From Primorskyibacter flagellatus (GTDB lineage Bacteria; Pseudomonadota; Alphaproteobacteria; Rhodobacterales; Rhodobacteraceae), in contig NZ_FWYD01000024.1 of NCBI RefSeq assembly GCF_900176485.1, positions 1 through 51,487 on the forward strand: 51,487 nt of DNA, in the 5' to 3' direction. Below are positions 6,772-16,600 of this stretch, one piece after another; the first letter of the stretch is position 1; every line of letters starts with the position of its first letter. Both the position numbers and the translations under genes were made by a program. A model generated the notes under the pieces. It was not told the DNA's origin. It was given only the letters and a program-made list of their open reading frames with translations, and searched no databases.

Positions 6772-8636
6772 GGGCTTTGCCGATCCTGTGTGCTGCCGTT
6801 GCCCTGCTCGCGGCAACGGCGGGCTCTCCCGCATTCGCTGCCGACCCTGACGAGGGTCGGGCAATGTTCGGTCTTGTCGGCATGGAACTGGCGTTTCTCG
6901 AAGCTTTGGCGCTTATTGCTCTCGCCTGCATTTTCGTGCCGTTGTCACGCAGGCTGGGTCTGGGCACGGTGATCGGCTATCTCGTGGCGGGGGTGGTCGC
7001 GGGCATCGGTCTGTCGATCTCCTTCACCCGCGATCCCGGAGAGCTGCTGCATTTCGCCGAGTTCGGCGTGGTGCTCTTTCTCTTTGTGATCGGCCTTGAG
7101 TTCCGCCCCGCGCGGCTCTGGGAGATGCGCGGTACGATCTTCGGCCGGGGGCTGGCTCAGGTCATGGTCTGTGCCGCCTTGCTGACCACGGCAGCCCTCG
7201 TCGTCGGACTGGATTGGCGCGCGGCGCTGATCGTCGGGCTGGGGCTGGCGCTGTCCTCCACCGCGCTGGTCATGCGCGGCATTGACGAGAGCGGCGAGCG
7301 TAATTCCACCTTCGGGCAGACCGCTATCGCGGTGCTGTTGTTCGAGGATCTGGCAATCGTGCCCTTCCTCCTGCTGGTCACGCTGTTGGCACCTTCGGGC
7401 GAGGAAGCGACGCTGTTGGACAACCTTCAGGCTACGGTCATCGGCATCGGCGCCATCGCCCTGCTGATCCTGATCGGGCGTTACGCGCTGGATCCGATAT
7501 TCCGCATCGTCGCCCGCACTCGCACGCCAGAGCTGATGACAGCCGCCGCGCTTGGCGTTGTGGTCTTTGCCGCGCTGATCATGGCCTCGGCGGGCCTGTC
7601 TTACGCCATGGGAGCCTTCATCGCCGGGGTAATGCTGGCCGAATCCTCCTATCGCCACGAGGTGGAAGCCGATATTGAACCGTTCCGGGGCTTGTTTATG
7701 GGGCTTTTCTTCGTGGCCGTGGGCCTCTCGCTTGATCTTTCTGCCGTGGCCGACAACTGGTTGATCATCATGCTCGCTGTGCCGATCACGGTGACGTTGA
7801 AGGGGATCGGTGCCTATGGCGTGAACCGGGCATTTGGCACGCCGCATCCCACCGCGCTGCGTATAGCCTTTGCCATGGGGCAACACGGGGAATTCGGCTT
7901 TGTCCTGTTCGCCGCCGCCAGTTCCGCGCTGATCCTGCCCGGCGACGTTTCCTCGATCGTCGTGGCAATCGTCACGCTGTCGATGGCGCTGTCGTCGCAA
8001 TCCGACCGCGCCTACGGCATGGTCATGGGAAAGCCCGAGCGCGAGACGATCGACGAGGATTTCACCGACGCCGAAGGATCGGTGCTGATCGTCGGCTTCG
8101 GCCGGGTCGGACAACTGGTGGCGCAGCCGCTGATCGCGGAAGGGATTGCCGTGACCCTGCTTGATCATGACGCTGACCGCATTCGCGAGGCAAAGCGGTT
8201 CAACGAGCGGGTTCATTTCGGTGATGGTACGCGGGCCGAGGTCCTGACCGCCGCCGGGGCCGCCACAGCCAGCGCCATCGTGGTGGCCACAGATGAGCCT
8301 GCCACGACGCTCGATATCGTCAGGACGGTGCGCCGCAAGTTCCCGAACGCCGCTCTGCTTGTCCGCGCGCACGACCGGATCCACGCGGTGCGTCTCGCCG
8401 GAGAAGGCGTGCCCAAAGATACGATTCTGCGCGAAACCCTTCTATCGGCCCTGGCCCTCGGCGGGCAGACATTGCGCGCTTTGGGCTATGCAGATGGTGC
8501 CGCCGAGGCAGTCGTTACCCGCGTGCGCAAGCGCGATGCCGCACGGCTTGACGAGCAGATCCTCGCGGCCCGTGACAAGGACGAGCGGGACGCCATCATG
8601 GCTGCCATTGCTCCCGAGCCGATGGGGCGAGATTAA
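6768..8636 (+). CDS. Monovalent cation:proton antiporter-2 (KefB/KefC-like) with RCK/TrkA-N domain
   Basis: A 622-residue inner-membrane protein. A signal-like hydrophobic start is followed by a CPA2 exchanger domain with about 12 membrane segments (residues 35-415); the central LSSTALVMRGI and FAEFGVVLFLFVIGLEFRP motifs are typical. A cytoplasmic nucleotide-binding domain starts at about 440 (VLIVGFGRVGQLVAQPL, a GxGxxG Rossmann fold). It starts at a GTG overlapping the pirin stop. In enterobacteria KefB/KefC are held shut by glutathione and opened by glutathione adducts, acidifying the cell to protect against electrophiles. Placement after quinone-detoxifying genes and near a GST suggests the same role here. 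Whether it is K+-specific cannot be read from sequence. Confidence 0.9.
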   Translation: MRALPILCAAVALLAATAGSPAFAADPDEGRAMFGLVGMELAFLEALALIALACIFVPLSRRLGLGTVIGYLVAGVVAGIGLSISFTRDPGELLHFAEFGVVLFLFVIGLEFRPARLWEMRGTIFGRGLAQVMVCAALLTTAALVVGLDWRAALIVGLGLALSSTALVMRGIDESGERNSTFGQTAIAVLLFEDLAIVPFLLLVTLLAPSGEEATLLDNLQATVIGIGAIALLILIGRYALDPIFRIVARTRTPELMTAAALGVVVFAALIMASAGLSYAMGAFIAGVMLAESSYRHEVEADIEPFRGLFMGLFFVAVGLSLDLSAVADNWLIIMLAVPITVTLKGIGAYGVNRAFGTPHPTALRIAFAMGQHGEFGFVLFAAASSALILPGDVSSIVVAIVTLSMALSSQSDRAYGMVMGKPERETIDEDFTDAEGSVLIVGFGRVGQLVAQPLIAEGIAVTLLDHDADRIREAKRFNERVHFGDGTRAEVLTAAGAATASAIVVATDEPATTLDIVRTVRRKFPNAALLVRAHDRIHAVRLAGEGVPKDTILRETLLSALALGGQTLRALGYADGAAEAVVTRVRKRDAARLDEQILAARDKDERDAIMAAIAPEPMGRD

Positions 8637-8710
8637 AGTGAGGCCCAAAGCCCGCAGGACCACTCGGCTCAAAGTCATACTGTTTCTTGCAAAAACGGGT
8701 GGTCTTGGTG

Positions 8711-8833
8711 GATTCTCACAAATATTGCGGGATTGCCAGATCTCAGGGTTTGCAAGCTCTCGATGGTGAAATCATCAAGGACAACGATCCCACTTCGAGA
8801 GCGGATGCACCCGATCTGGTCCCCGCAGGCTAA
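8711..8833 (+). pseudogene. Fragment of a GNAT acetyltransferase C-terminus
   Basis: One frame reads IARSQGLQALDGEIIKDN, which matches the acetyl-CoA-binding helix and following strand of GNAT domains such as those fused to acyl-CoA synthetases. It runs to a stop at 8833. Nothing upstream in the same frame continues the domain, because the antiporter gene ends at 8636. This is a decayed scrap rather than a working gene. Confidence 0.35.
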
Positions 8834-8913
8834 CGCGTTATCGTCTTTCGATATGCGTCATGGCACTCATTCCGCCTTCGCTGTCAGACGCCGGCGACTT
8901 CAGCCGTACCGAA

Positions 8914-9246
8914 CTACGACATGCGGTGGAGAAATTTGGGCTGCTGCCGTTGATTGCTGTGATCAGCGATTGGTATCGCCCCGTCGGGTGGCTGCTGATC
9001 GGGGCCTCCGCTCTCCGATCCTGTGTAACGATGAACAAAAACAAGTCCACCGCGCTGCATCCGTTCGGCCAGATCGCGCGGAACGGACGAGTCGAGGTTT
9101 GGAATGCTGTCCGCCGTCGCCAGGACCGCGCCAGTGTCCGGGATGGCGATCATCGGTTCGGGCCGTGACTGCGCGCTGGCGGACGAGCCAGAAGCAATCA
9201 ACGCAAAGGTCGCGATCACGTTGAGGATTGGCTTGAGCAAGGGCAT
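8914..9246 (-). CDS. Small exported protein of unknown function, possibly truncated
   Basis: The ATG at 9246 opens a 110-residue frame with a clear signal peptide (MPLLKPILNVIATFALIASG, then SSASAQ and a likely cleavage after SAQ). The mature part contains LAERMQRGGLVFVHR, which loosely recalls the start of histidine-phosphatase-like periplasmic proteins (GGxxxxxRH), but the rest does not follow that family and the frame ends early. A frame change shortly after that motif may have destroyed a longer gene. Function unassigned. Confidence 0.4.
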   Translation of the reverse strand: MPLLKPILNVIATFALIASGSSASAQSRPEPMIAIPDTGAVLATADSIPNLDSSVPRDLAERMQRGGLVFVHRYTGSESGGPDQQPPDGAIPIADHSNQRQQPKFLHRMS

Positions 9247-9490
9247 CGAGTGTTTCCGCCACGATTGTAGCAACATGATAGTTAAAAGGAAAATGCGCTC
9301 ACGATCAAACCAGGCATCAGCGCGGTCAAAGGCCTGGATCATGCCCCTGAGCGTGATGCTCGGCCGTACCGCGAGCAGGATCACCGGCTGGTTCTGCGTC
9401 ACCGGATAGACCAAAGGCCGACCATGCATTAGCATTCGGAACGGACCACTCGACAGGAGCAGACCACCTCATGCCAAACGATCTGTCGTC

Positions 9491-10432
9491 ATGAAGATGC
9501 TGCGCGGCATATTGAAGTGGCTGATGGTCGTGCTGTTTGCCGCGATAGTCGCTGTCGCCTTCCAGCTCTACCGCAACTCCGGGGACAAAGCTCTTCCGAA
9601 TGCACCTCTGGCGGGGCTGCGCATAGCGACCTACAATGTGCATTACATCGTCATGGGCCAGGAAACCGGGCCATGGTCGCGCGGGGATTGGGACCGGCGG
9701 CGCGGTCCGCTCGATCTGGCGTTCAAAGAGATGGATGCGGATGTCGTTGCATTTCAGGAGATGGAAAGTTTCACCCGCGGCGGTGTAAGCCGCGACAATC
9801 TTGCACTCGACTGGTTGCTGGAGTGCAACCCCGCCTTCGCAGCCGCCGCCATCGGCGATCCTGTGGAGTTTCCGTCGACCCAGCCGATCTTCTACAAGAC
9901 CGAACGACTGGAGATGCTGGAGCAGGGGTGGTTCTTCTTCTCGGACACGCCGGACACCATCTATTCGCGCACATTCAACGGCTCGTACCCCGCATACGCG
10001 TCCTGGGCCCGGTTCCGCGAGCGAAGGTCGCAGACGGAGTTCAGGGTCGTCAACGTCCACACCGATTATGGCAGCAGGTCCAACCGTCTGCGCTCGATCG
10101 ACCTGGTGGCAGCGCGTGTCGCGTCGTGGTTGGTGGCCAAGGAGACGGTGATGGTGGTCGGCGACCTGAACGCGCGGCGTGGCGACCGGGGCGTGAAGAT
10201 CCTTGAGAACGCGGGTTTCACCTTTGCGCCCGTCGAGGGGGCAACCTATCATTTCAATCGTGGGATAAACCTGTTCGGCGCCATCGACCATGTCGCCTGG
10301 GCAGGGGACTTGGTCCTGGCCAGACCTCCGGTGGTTCTCAGACATCGTTTCGATGGCGAATGGCCCACGGACCACTATCCCGTAGTCGTGGACTTCTTGC
10401 TGCCACAGAGGCCCAGACAGGAAGCTGAATAA
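9491..10432 (+). CDS. Endonuclease/exonuclease/phosphatase (EEP) family protein, membrane-anchored
   Basis: A 313-residue protein. Residues about 8-28 form a membrane anchor or uncleaved signal. The EEP fold follows in order: LRIATYNVHYIV (Asn), DVVAFQEME (metal-binding Glu), VVNVHTDYGSRSNR, VMVVGDLNARRGD (Asp and Asn), AIDHVAW and WPTDHYPVVVDF (catalytic Asp-His). All expected acidic and His residues are present, so it should be an active metal-dependent phosphodiesterase or phosphatase acting outside the cytoplasm. Family members include DNases, sphingomyelinases and inositol phosphatases; the substrate cannot be told. It stands alone between decayed genes. Confidence 0.85.
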   Translation: MKMLRGILKWLMVVLFAAIVAVAFQLYRNSGDKALPNAPLAGLRIATYNVHYIVMGQETGPWSRGDWDRRRGPLDLAFKEMDADVVAFQEMESFTRGGVSRDNLALDWLLECNPAFAAAAIGDPVEFPSTQPIFYKTERLEMLEQGWFFFSDTPDTIYSRTFNGSYPAYASWARFRERRSQTEFRVVNVHTDYGSRSNRLRSIDLVAARVASWLVAKETVMVVGDLNARRGDRGVKILENAGFTFAPVEGATYHFNRGINLFGAIDHVAWAGDLVLARPPVVLRHRFDGEWPTDHYPVVVDFLLPQRPRQEAE

Positions 10433-10533
10433 ATTGGCGCTCAGCAACATCGCGGACAGCAATTCGCCTTGCAGATGCTTCAGCATCGACTGAACGACAT
10501 AAGTTGCCGCAAACTTCAATTTCGGCAGCGCAA

Positions 10534-11053
10534 TTAACCGGACATGCGTTCCAGAGAACAGTCGCGCTTGATCAGGTGATGCCATCCGACCGCCATTGCG
10601 ATGTCCCCGAGCACGAGAAGACCGAATATCCAGCCCAGCGTCGCATGCCATTCTTCCGATGCCCGCATAAAGGCCGTCCTCGTTTCGCGGGGCGGAAATA
10701 TCTCGATTCCGAGATAGATGAGCCCGCGGATGTCAACTGCCTCGGCATCAAGACCCACTGCCGGAACGATCACCATGAGGGCATAGATTGCCACATGCCC
10801 CACGGTCGCGGGCCGTCCGTTGAGGCCCGCATGGGCGGGCACCGATGCATATTCGCCAGCTTCCAAGCGCTGCGTCGCAGGAACAGCAGGCAAAGCGTGA
10901 CGCCAAGCGTATGGTGATAGCTCCACAATACCTTGCAGATCGTGTCGCCGCGGGGAAACGTCATGCGAGCGCCGACAGAAAGGAATTGCGCGGCGAACAG
11001 GACGACCATGCCCCATTGCAAGGGGGTCAGGGGGCGTCTGTAAGGTCAGGCAT
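10534..11053 (-). pseudogene. Cytochrome b561 family gene broken by two frameshifts
   Basis: Read on the minus strand, the pieces form one di-haem b-type cytochrome. MPDLTDAP starts at 11053 and hits a stop in a run of five C near 11030; one extra C would join it to LTPLQWGMVVLFAAQFLS. That second frame carries the haem-ligand segment WSYHHTLGVTLCLLFLRR and then fails near 10850, where a third frame continues with VGHVAIYALMVIVPAVG and EEWHATLGWIFGLLVL (a further haem His) to the stop at 10534. The segments are in the right order for cytochrome b561. Either the gene is dead or the base calls at two sites are wrong. Confidence 0.7.
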
Positions 11054-11419
11054 CGGCACTCCATGTGGTCGGGTTGTCGAGTATTTTTGTGTTTGTCGGG
11101 GGTCGGGGCCGGACGATACTGCCACCCGTCGAATAGATATAGCGCCCGCCCGGTTCTGCCACGAGATCGAGGGGTGCGGTTGAGCCAGATCAAATTGTCG
11201 AAGAGGTTCCCATGGTACCCTGATCTGCGGCACGGACCCGGGATCTTGCAGAGGCCCTCGGCAATCGGCGCGATCAAGCAGCCGTCATGACCCGACCGGA
11301 TCGCAACGGCGGAAGTGACCGCGAAAAGTTCGAATCCAGTCCCGTTCCCTCCGCCATTTTCCATCGTGTTTTGTATGATCCAGAGACCAATTCTCTGTCG
11401 GCCAGGGTTGTAGATTCAT
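11054..11419. other. Gene-free stretch between the cytochrome b561 and IS3 remnants
   Basis: About 370 bases. Several frames are partly open, but none gives a recognisable protein, and no strong promoter, repeat or RNA was seen. It lies in a decayed zone and is probably non-functional. Confidence 0.3.
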
Positions 11420-11563
11420 GACGTCCAGCTTTTCCTTTGTGTAAAGTCGATAGAGTTTCTCGTGGTTCATGATCATTCTCTTGCGCTCCGGCATCACTCC
11501 GATCCGCTGATAGCCAAACCGGCGGCGCTTGGTCGCGACGGTCTTCATCTCTGCTCTGATCTC
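11420..11563 (-). pseudogene. IS3-family transposase OrfB remnant
   Basis: A short segment reads EIRAEMKTVATKRRRFGYQR and then NHEKLYRLYTKEKLDV. This is the well-known HTH_21-type stretch before the DDE domain of IS3-family OrfB proteins. The rest of the transposase is missing on both sides. It lies about 150-300 bases before imuA and marks a past insertion next to the mutasome operon. Confidence 0.65.
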
Positions 11564-11715
11564 AGGATTATCCGGAGGGCATGCGCGCCGGGCCGGCTTT
11601 GGATCGACACCCCCTCTCGGGACATTATTTCGCAATGCCCTGCCGGGCAGTGAACAAGTCGGCAGAGGGTCGAAGACGTTACGCAAGATGAGCATGGTCA
11701 TTGATGCCTCCGCCT

Positions 11716-11730
11716 GTTCCGCTTACGTTC
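11716..11730 (+). promoter_or_regulatory. LexA (SOS) box before imuA copy 1
   Basis: GTTC-N7-GTTC is a perfect match to the alphaproteobacterial LexA consensus. It ends five bases before the imuA ATG at 11736, so LexA binding would block both transcription and the region where a ribosome site would normally lie. This suggests a leaderless or very short-leader transcript. Confidence 0.85.
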
Positions 11731-11735
11731 TCACC

Positions 11736-12314
11736 ATGAGAGTCGAGTTCCACAGCGTCTTCCCTCTACGCCGTGCCCGCGTCCATGAGGTCTGCGGAGC
11801 CGGAGCCATCGCCTTTGCCTCGATGGCTGTGCGGGGGCATGTGCTGTGGATCAGGGAAGCGTGGCTTTCTGAGACTCTGACGCCACAGGGGTTGTTGCCG
11901 CTTGTCGATCCGGCGCAGCTTTTGCTGGCCCGTCCCAAGGATCAGGTGGATGCACTTGCTGTGGCCGAAGAGGCGCTCAAGGACGGTGCGCTGCCCAATG
12001 TTGTGCTCGACGTGACCCGCCCGCTCGATCTGCGTGAGGGGCGGCGCTTGCAACTCGCGGCAAAGGCGGGGCGAACGACAGGTTTATGCATCATCCCGGA
12101 CGGTATGGGATCGAATGCTGCGGAAACCCGTTGGCGCGCTACCCCGGTCTTCGATCAAGAATGGGAGGACTCGACTTTGATGCGTTGGGAAATTATTAAG
12201 AACAAATCAGGAACACTTGGTGTCTGGCATGTTCGGTGGAATCAGCAAACAAGTCGTCTCGATGTGGTTTCCCCGGTTGGCGAGCGACCGGATTTTACGG
12301 GCGCGTCCGGTTGA
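11736..12314 (+). CDS. imuA: ImuA, SulA/RecA-like mutasome accessory protein (copy 1)
   Basis: A 192-residue protein of the ImuA family found at the head of imuA-imuB-dnaE2 operons. Typical segments are PNVVLDVTRPLDLREGRRLQ and TTGLCIIPDGMGSNAAETRW. ImuA is a RecA-like protein without a working ATPase that helps form the DNA-damage mutasome. An upstream ATG at 11688 is in frame, but the start at 11736 gives exactly the same length as the second copy in this window. The gene's end overlaps imuB by 86 bases. An SOS box precedes it, so damage-induced expression is expected. Confidence 0.85.
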   Translation: MRVEFHSVFPLRRARVHEVCGAGAIAFASMAVRGHVLWIREAWLSETLTPQGLLPLVDPAQLLLARPKDQVDALAVAEEALKDGALPNVVLDVTRPLDLREGRRLQLAAKAGRTTGLCIIPDGMGSNAAETRWRATPVFDQEWEDSTLMRWEIIKNKSGTLGVWHVRWNQQTSRLDVVSPVGERPDFTGASG

Positions 12315-13683
12315 CGGGCCTTTTGTACTGACGTTGAAGGCCAATAACACTGAACGGGTTTATTGCCTCAATCAAGCGGCGGAGCGGTCGGGTCTTATCC
12401 GTGATATGAGCTTTGCCGATGCCCGCGCCTTTTGCCCCGACTTGATGAGCCAACCGGCCCGTCCCGATCTCGACATGCGCTTCCTTGCCACCCTGCGCCG
12501 CTGGGCGACGCGCTATTGTCCTTGGGTGGGTTATGAGGGAACGGACGGGCTGGTGCTCGATGTCACCGGCGTTGCGCATCTTTGGGGCGGTGAGGCCGCC
12601 ATGCTGGCCGATATGCGGACCCGCGCTGATCGTTCCGGGTTGGGGGTGCGGCTGGGATTGGGCGAGACTCGTGGTGCCGCTTGGGCCCGTGCGCATTTCG
12701 GTGACGAGCATAGCACGCTCACAGATTTGCCCGTTGCGGCGCTGCGACTTGAAGATCGGATGGTCACCGCGTTGCAACGCCTGGGGCTTCGCCGTATCGG
12801 CGATCTTACCGCGGCTGCGCGCGCACCGCTCGCTCGTCGTTTTGGCCCCGAACTGATGCTGCGGCTGGATCAGGCAACGGGTAATGCGTCCGAGCCAACC
12901 GCCCCTGAAAAGGATCCGCCGCATTACGCAACACGGATGAGCCTGCCTGACCCCATTGGTCTGACCGAGGACGTGATGGGCATCGCCGCACGACTGCTCA
13001 CACCGCTTTGCGACAAGCTCAAAGCACAGGAGATGGGCGCGCGCAGTCTGTGCCTTACCCTGCGACGGGTCGATCAGGGGTGCCAGAAGGTCGAGCTGCG
13101 GCTTGCTGCGCCGCTGCGTGATCCGACCCGCATTTTGCCGCTGTTCAAACGGGGCGTGGCCGAGGTCGATGCAGGGTTTGGCATTGACCAAATCCGGGTT
13201 GAAGCCACGCAGGTCGAACCGCTTCCTGAGCAGCAAACCGGCAGTCGCCAGAACTCGCCCGATCAGCTCAACGATCTGATCACGCGCATCGGCACCCGGA
13301 TCGGGCTGGAGAATATCCAGCGTTTTTTGCCCGCTGACAGTCATATTCCCGAACGCGCATTTTCTATTGCGTCTGCGGCTTACAGCAGGCCCGAGAGCGG
13401 TTGGAGCGCGCTCCGTTCGCGGCCTATAAGCCTGTTCCCGCCGGAGCCGATCTCGGCCAGTGGATCGCAACCCCCCGTACAATTTCGCTGGCGTCGGATG
13501 CGCCTGACAACGGGTCGCGCGGTCGGTCCCGAACGAATTGCACCGGAATGGTGGCTTCCCGACGACAATTGGCGCAGTGGGGTGCGCGATTATTGGAAGG
13601 TGGATACACGCGAAGGGCGGCGGCTTTGGCTGTTCTATACCCCGCAAACCCCCGGCTGGTTCGTGCAGGGGGAATTCACATGA
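12229..13683 (+). CDS. imuB: ImuB, inactive Y-family polymerase homologue (copy 1)
   Basis: A 484-residue protein. The Y-family fold is recognisable (SMWFPRLASD at the start, ADARAFCPDL, then DGLVLDVTGVAHLWGG at about 109-124). The acidic residues needed for catalysis are missing: the usual SIDEAYLD motif reads as GTDGLVLD and the first-strand Asp is replaced. That is the hallmark of ImuB, which bridges the beta clamp, ImuA and DnaE2. The C-terminal third carries the ImuB-specific region ending GRRLWLFYTPQTPGWFVQGE. A TTG at 12217 is a possible earlier start. It overlaps imuA and runs into dnaE2 with an ATGA overlap. Confidence 0.9.
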   Translation: MFGGISKQVVSMWFPRLASDRILRARPVDGPFVLTLKANNTERVYCLNQAAERSGLIRDMSFADARAFCPDLMSQPARPDLDMRFLATLRRWATRYCPWVGYEGTDGLVLDVTGVAHLWGGEAAMLADMRTRADRSGLGVRLGLGETRGAAWARAHFGDEHSTLTDLPVAALRLEDRMVTALQRLGLRRIGDLTAAARAPLARRFGPELMLRLDQATGNASEPTAPEKDPPHYATRMSLPDPIGLTEDVMGIAARLLTPLCDKLKAQEMGARSLCLTLRRVDQGCQKVELRLAAPLRDPTRILPLFKRGVAEVDAGFGIDQIRVEATQVEPLPEQQTGSRQNSPDQLNDLITRIGTRIGLENIQRFLPADSHIPERAFSIASAAYSRPESGWSALRSRPISLFPPEPISASGSQPPVQFRWRRMRLTTGRAVGPERIAPEWWLPDDNWRSGVRDYWKVDTREGRRLWLFYTPQTPGWFVQGEFT

Positions 13684-16600
13684 TCGAGGTTGCCCGCGAT
13701 CAACGCCAGGCCGAAGCCATCCAGTTCGAGGCGATGCTCCGGCAACGGGGCAGGGCGGGGTATGCGGAACTTTGTGTGACGACGAATTTCACCTTTCTCA
13801 CCGGGGCTTCGCACCCGGAGGAATTGGTGCTGCGTGCGGCTGAGCTGGGTTTGAATGCCATCGCCATCACCGATCGCAATACGCTTGCAGGTGTGGTGCG
13901 GGCCTATTCGGCGCTGAAGTCCCTGCGCGAGAAGGCAAGCCAGAGCTTGCGCGTGCGCTCATCCCATCAGGTGGATTCCTGCTCGCGCCAAGAAGTCGGG
14001 CACCCGCAAGATTTACAAACCCCTCAAACGCTGCATCTGCCGAAACTGATCGTCGGCAGCCGACTCGTGCTGCGCGATTGCCCCGTGGAATGGCTGGTCC
14101 TGCCCACTGACCGCGCGGCCTATCACCGGCTGTCACGGCTTTTGACTCTGGGAAAGCGGCGGGCGGAAAAGGCCGAATGCCACCTCGATCTGCGCGATCT
14201 GGAGGTGGGGTGCCAAGGGATGGTCCTTATCGCCTTGCCGCCGCCTGATCTTGGTCTTGCACAGGCGTCTTTGCTGCGGCTCGCCCGACGTTTTCCAGGC
14301 GCGGTCTTTCTGGGTGCGTCGCCGCGTTACGACGGGTCGGATCAGGCGTGGTTCGATGCCTGTGCCGCCACGGCGCTACGCTGCTCGACACCGATGGTGG
14401 CGGTGGGGGATGCGCTTATGCATCATGGCAAACGCCGACAGTTAGCGGATGTGCTCACCTGCCTGCGCGAAGGGATCACCATTGACCAGATCGGCACCAA
14501 GGCTCTGCCCAACGCCGAACGCCGCCTCAAGAGCGCATCCGATATGGCGCGGCTCTATCGTCGGCATCCGGCGGCGCTCAAACGCACGCTGGAAATCTCG
14601 GCGCGCTGTGGATTTGACCTGTCCGACTTAAGCTATGAGTATCCCGATGAGATGTCGGAAGGCGAAACCCCGCAAGCCCGGCTCGAACGTCTTGCCCATG
14701 AAGGGGTGAGACGACGCTATCCGGATGGTGCCTCCGAGCGGGTGCATCGGTTGATGGACAAGGAATTGTCGTTGATCGGCGAGTTGCGCTACGCCCCGTA
14801 TTTCCTCACCGTTCATGACATCGTCGGACAAGCCCGTGCCCGCGGAATCCTGTGTCAGGGGCGTGGGTCGGCGGCCAATTCCATCCTCTGCTATCTGCTG
14901 GGCATCACCGATGTCAGCCCCGACATGATCGGCATGGTGTTCGAACGCTTCATCTCCCGCCATCGCGATGAGCCGCCCGACATCGACGTGGATTTCGAAC
15001 ATGAACGCCGCGAAGAGGTGATCCAGTGGATCTATGAGAAATACGGCCGCCACCGCGCCGGGCTATGCGCCACGGTGATCCATTTTCGCACCCGCGCCGC
15101 GATCCGCGAGGTTGGCAAGGTTATGGGCCTGTCTCAAGATCTGACTGCGCGGCTGTCGGGCGATATCTGGGGCATGACCAACGCGGGTGTCGATATGGAT
15201 CGGGTCAGAGAGCTTGGCCTCGACCCGACGAACCTGCGTCTGGCGCAGACGCTTAGACTCATTGGTGAGGTCATCGGCTTTCCGCGTCACCTGAGTCAGC
15301 ATGTCGGCGGGTTTGTCATCACACGCGGGCGCCTTGATGAGCTGTGCCCCATCGAGAATGCTGCGATGGAGGACCGCACGGTGATCGAATGGGACAAGGA
15401 TGACATTGATACGCTTGGCATCCTGAAGATCGATGTGCTCTCGCTCGGGATGCTCACCTGCCTGCGCAAAAGCTTTGACCTTCTGGCTGATCACGAAGGC
15501 AGGCATCTGGCCCTCGACACCGTGCCACAGGAGGACCCGGCCACCTATGAAATGCTGCAACGGGCCGATGCGGTTGGCGTCTTTCAGGTCGAAAGCCGGG
15601 CGCAGATGAACTTTCTGCCACGGATGAAACCCGCGAACTTCTACGATCTGGTGATTGAGGTGGCCATTGTGCGCCCCGGCCCGATCCAAGGCGGCATGGT
15701 CAAACCCTATATCCGCAGGCGACAGGGTTTGGAAGCACCCGAACCCTTTGGCCCCGCGCTCGAAGAGGTGACGCACAAGACGCTCGGCGTGCCGCTGTTC
15801 CAGGAACAAGCCATGCAAATCGCCGTGGTGGGGGCGGGCTACACGGCGGAAGAAGCCGATAAACTCCGCCGTTCTCTGGCCTCGTTCCGGCGTATGGGCA
15901 CCATTGGCGAGCATTGCGACCGCTTTGTGCAGGGCATGTTGAAAAACGGCTACCCACAAGTCGTGGCCGAGGCCTGTTTCGCACAGATTGAGGGCTTTGC
16001 CGATTACGGTTTTCCCGAAAGCCACGCCGCCGCTTTTGCCATGCTGACCTATGTTTCCTCCTGGCTCAAATGCCATCATCCGGCAGTGTTTGCTTGCGCG
16101 CTGCTGAATTCCCAACCGATGGGGTTTTACGCGCCAGCCCAGATCGTGCGCGATGTCCGGGATCACGGCGTGGAGGTGCGGCCGGTCTGCGTCAATCACT
16201 CGGACTGGGACAATCTCCTGGAGCGTCGCGCCGATGGAGCACTGGCGCTGCGCCTTGGCTTTCGTCAGATCAAGGGTTTTCGCGAGGAAGATGCGGGCTG
16301 GATCGGGGCCGCGCGAGGCAACGGCTATCAGGACCCCGAAAGCGTCTGGCTACGGGCCGGTGTCGCACCATCCGTGCTCGAGCGGCTGGCCGAAGCGGAT
16401 GCGTTCATCGGCATGGGGCTGATGCGGCGCGATGCGCTGTGGCAGGTCCGCGCGATCCGAGCGCCTGCGCCGCTGCCGCTCTTCTCCGGCCCGCTGGATG
16501 GGGAAGGCATTCGCGAGCCGGTGATGCATCTGCCCAATATGCATCTGGGCGAAGAAGTCGTGGAGGATTACATCTCAATGCGCCTCACGCTGCGCGCCCA

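Noticed and set aside
6945-8384. A 479-codon open frame antisense to the Kef-type antiporter gene
   Set aside because: Its His/Gln/Asp-rich composition is what the reverse of a hydrophobic GC-rich gene gives; the plus-strand frame has full family motifs.
9326-10651. A 441-codon open frame antisense to the EEP-family gene
   Set aside because: No family resemblance and it lies opposite a gene with a complete active site.
12295-13647. A 450-codon open frame antisense to imuB copy 1
   Set aside because: It is the shadow of imuB; the plus-strand protein is conserved with copy 2 along its whole length.
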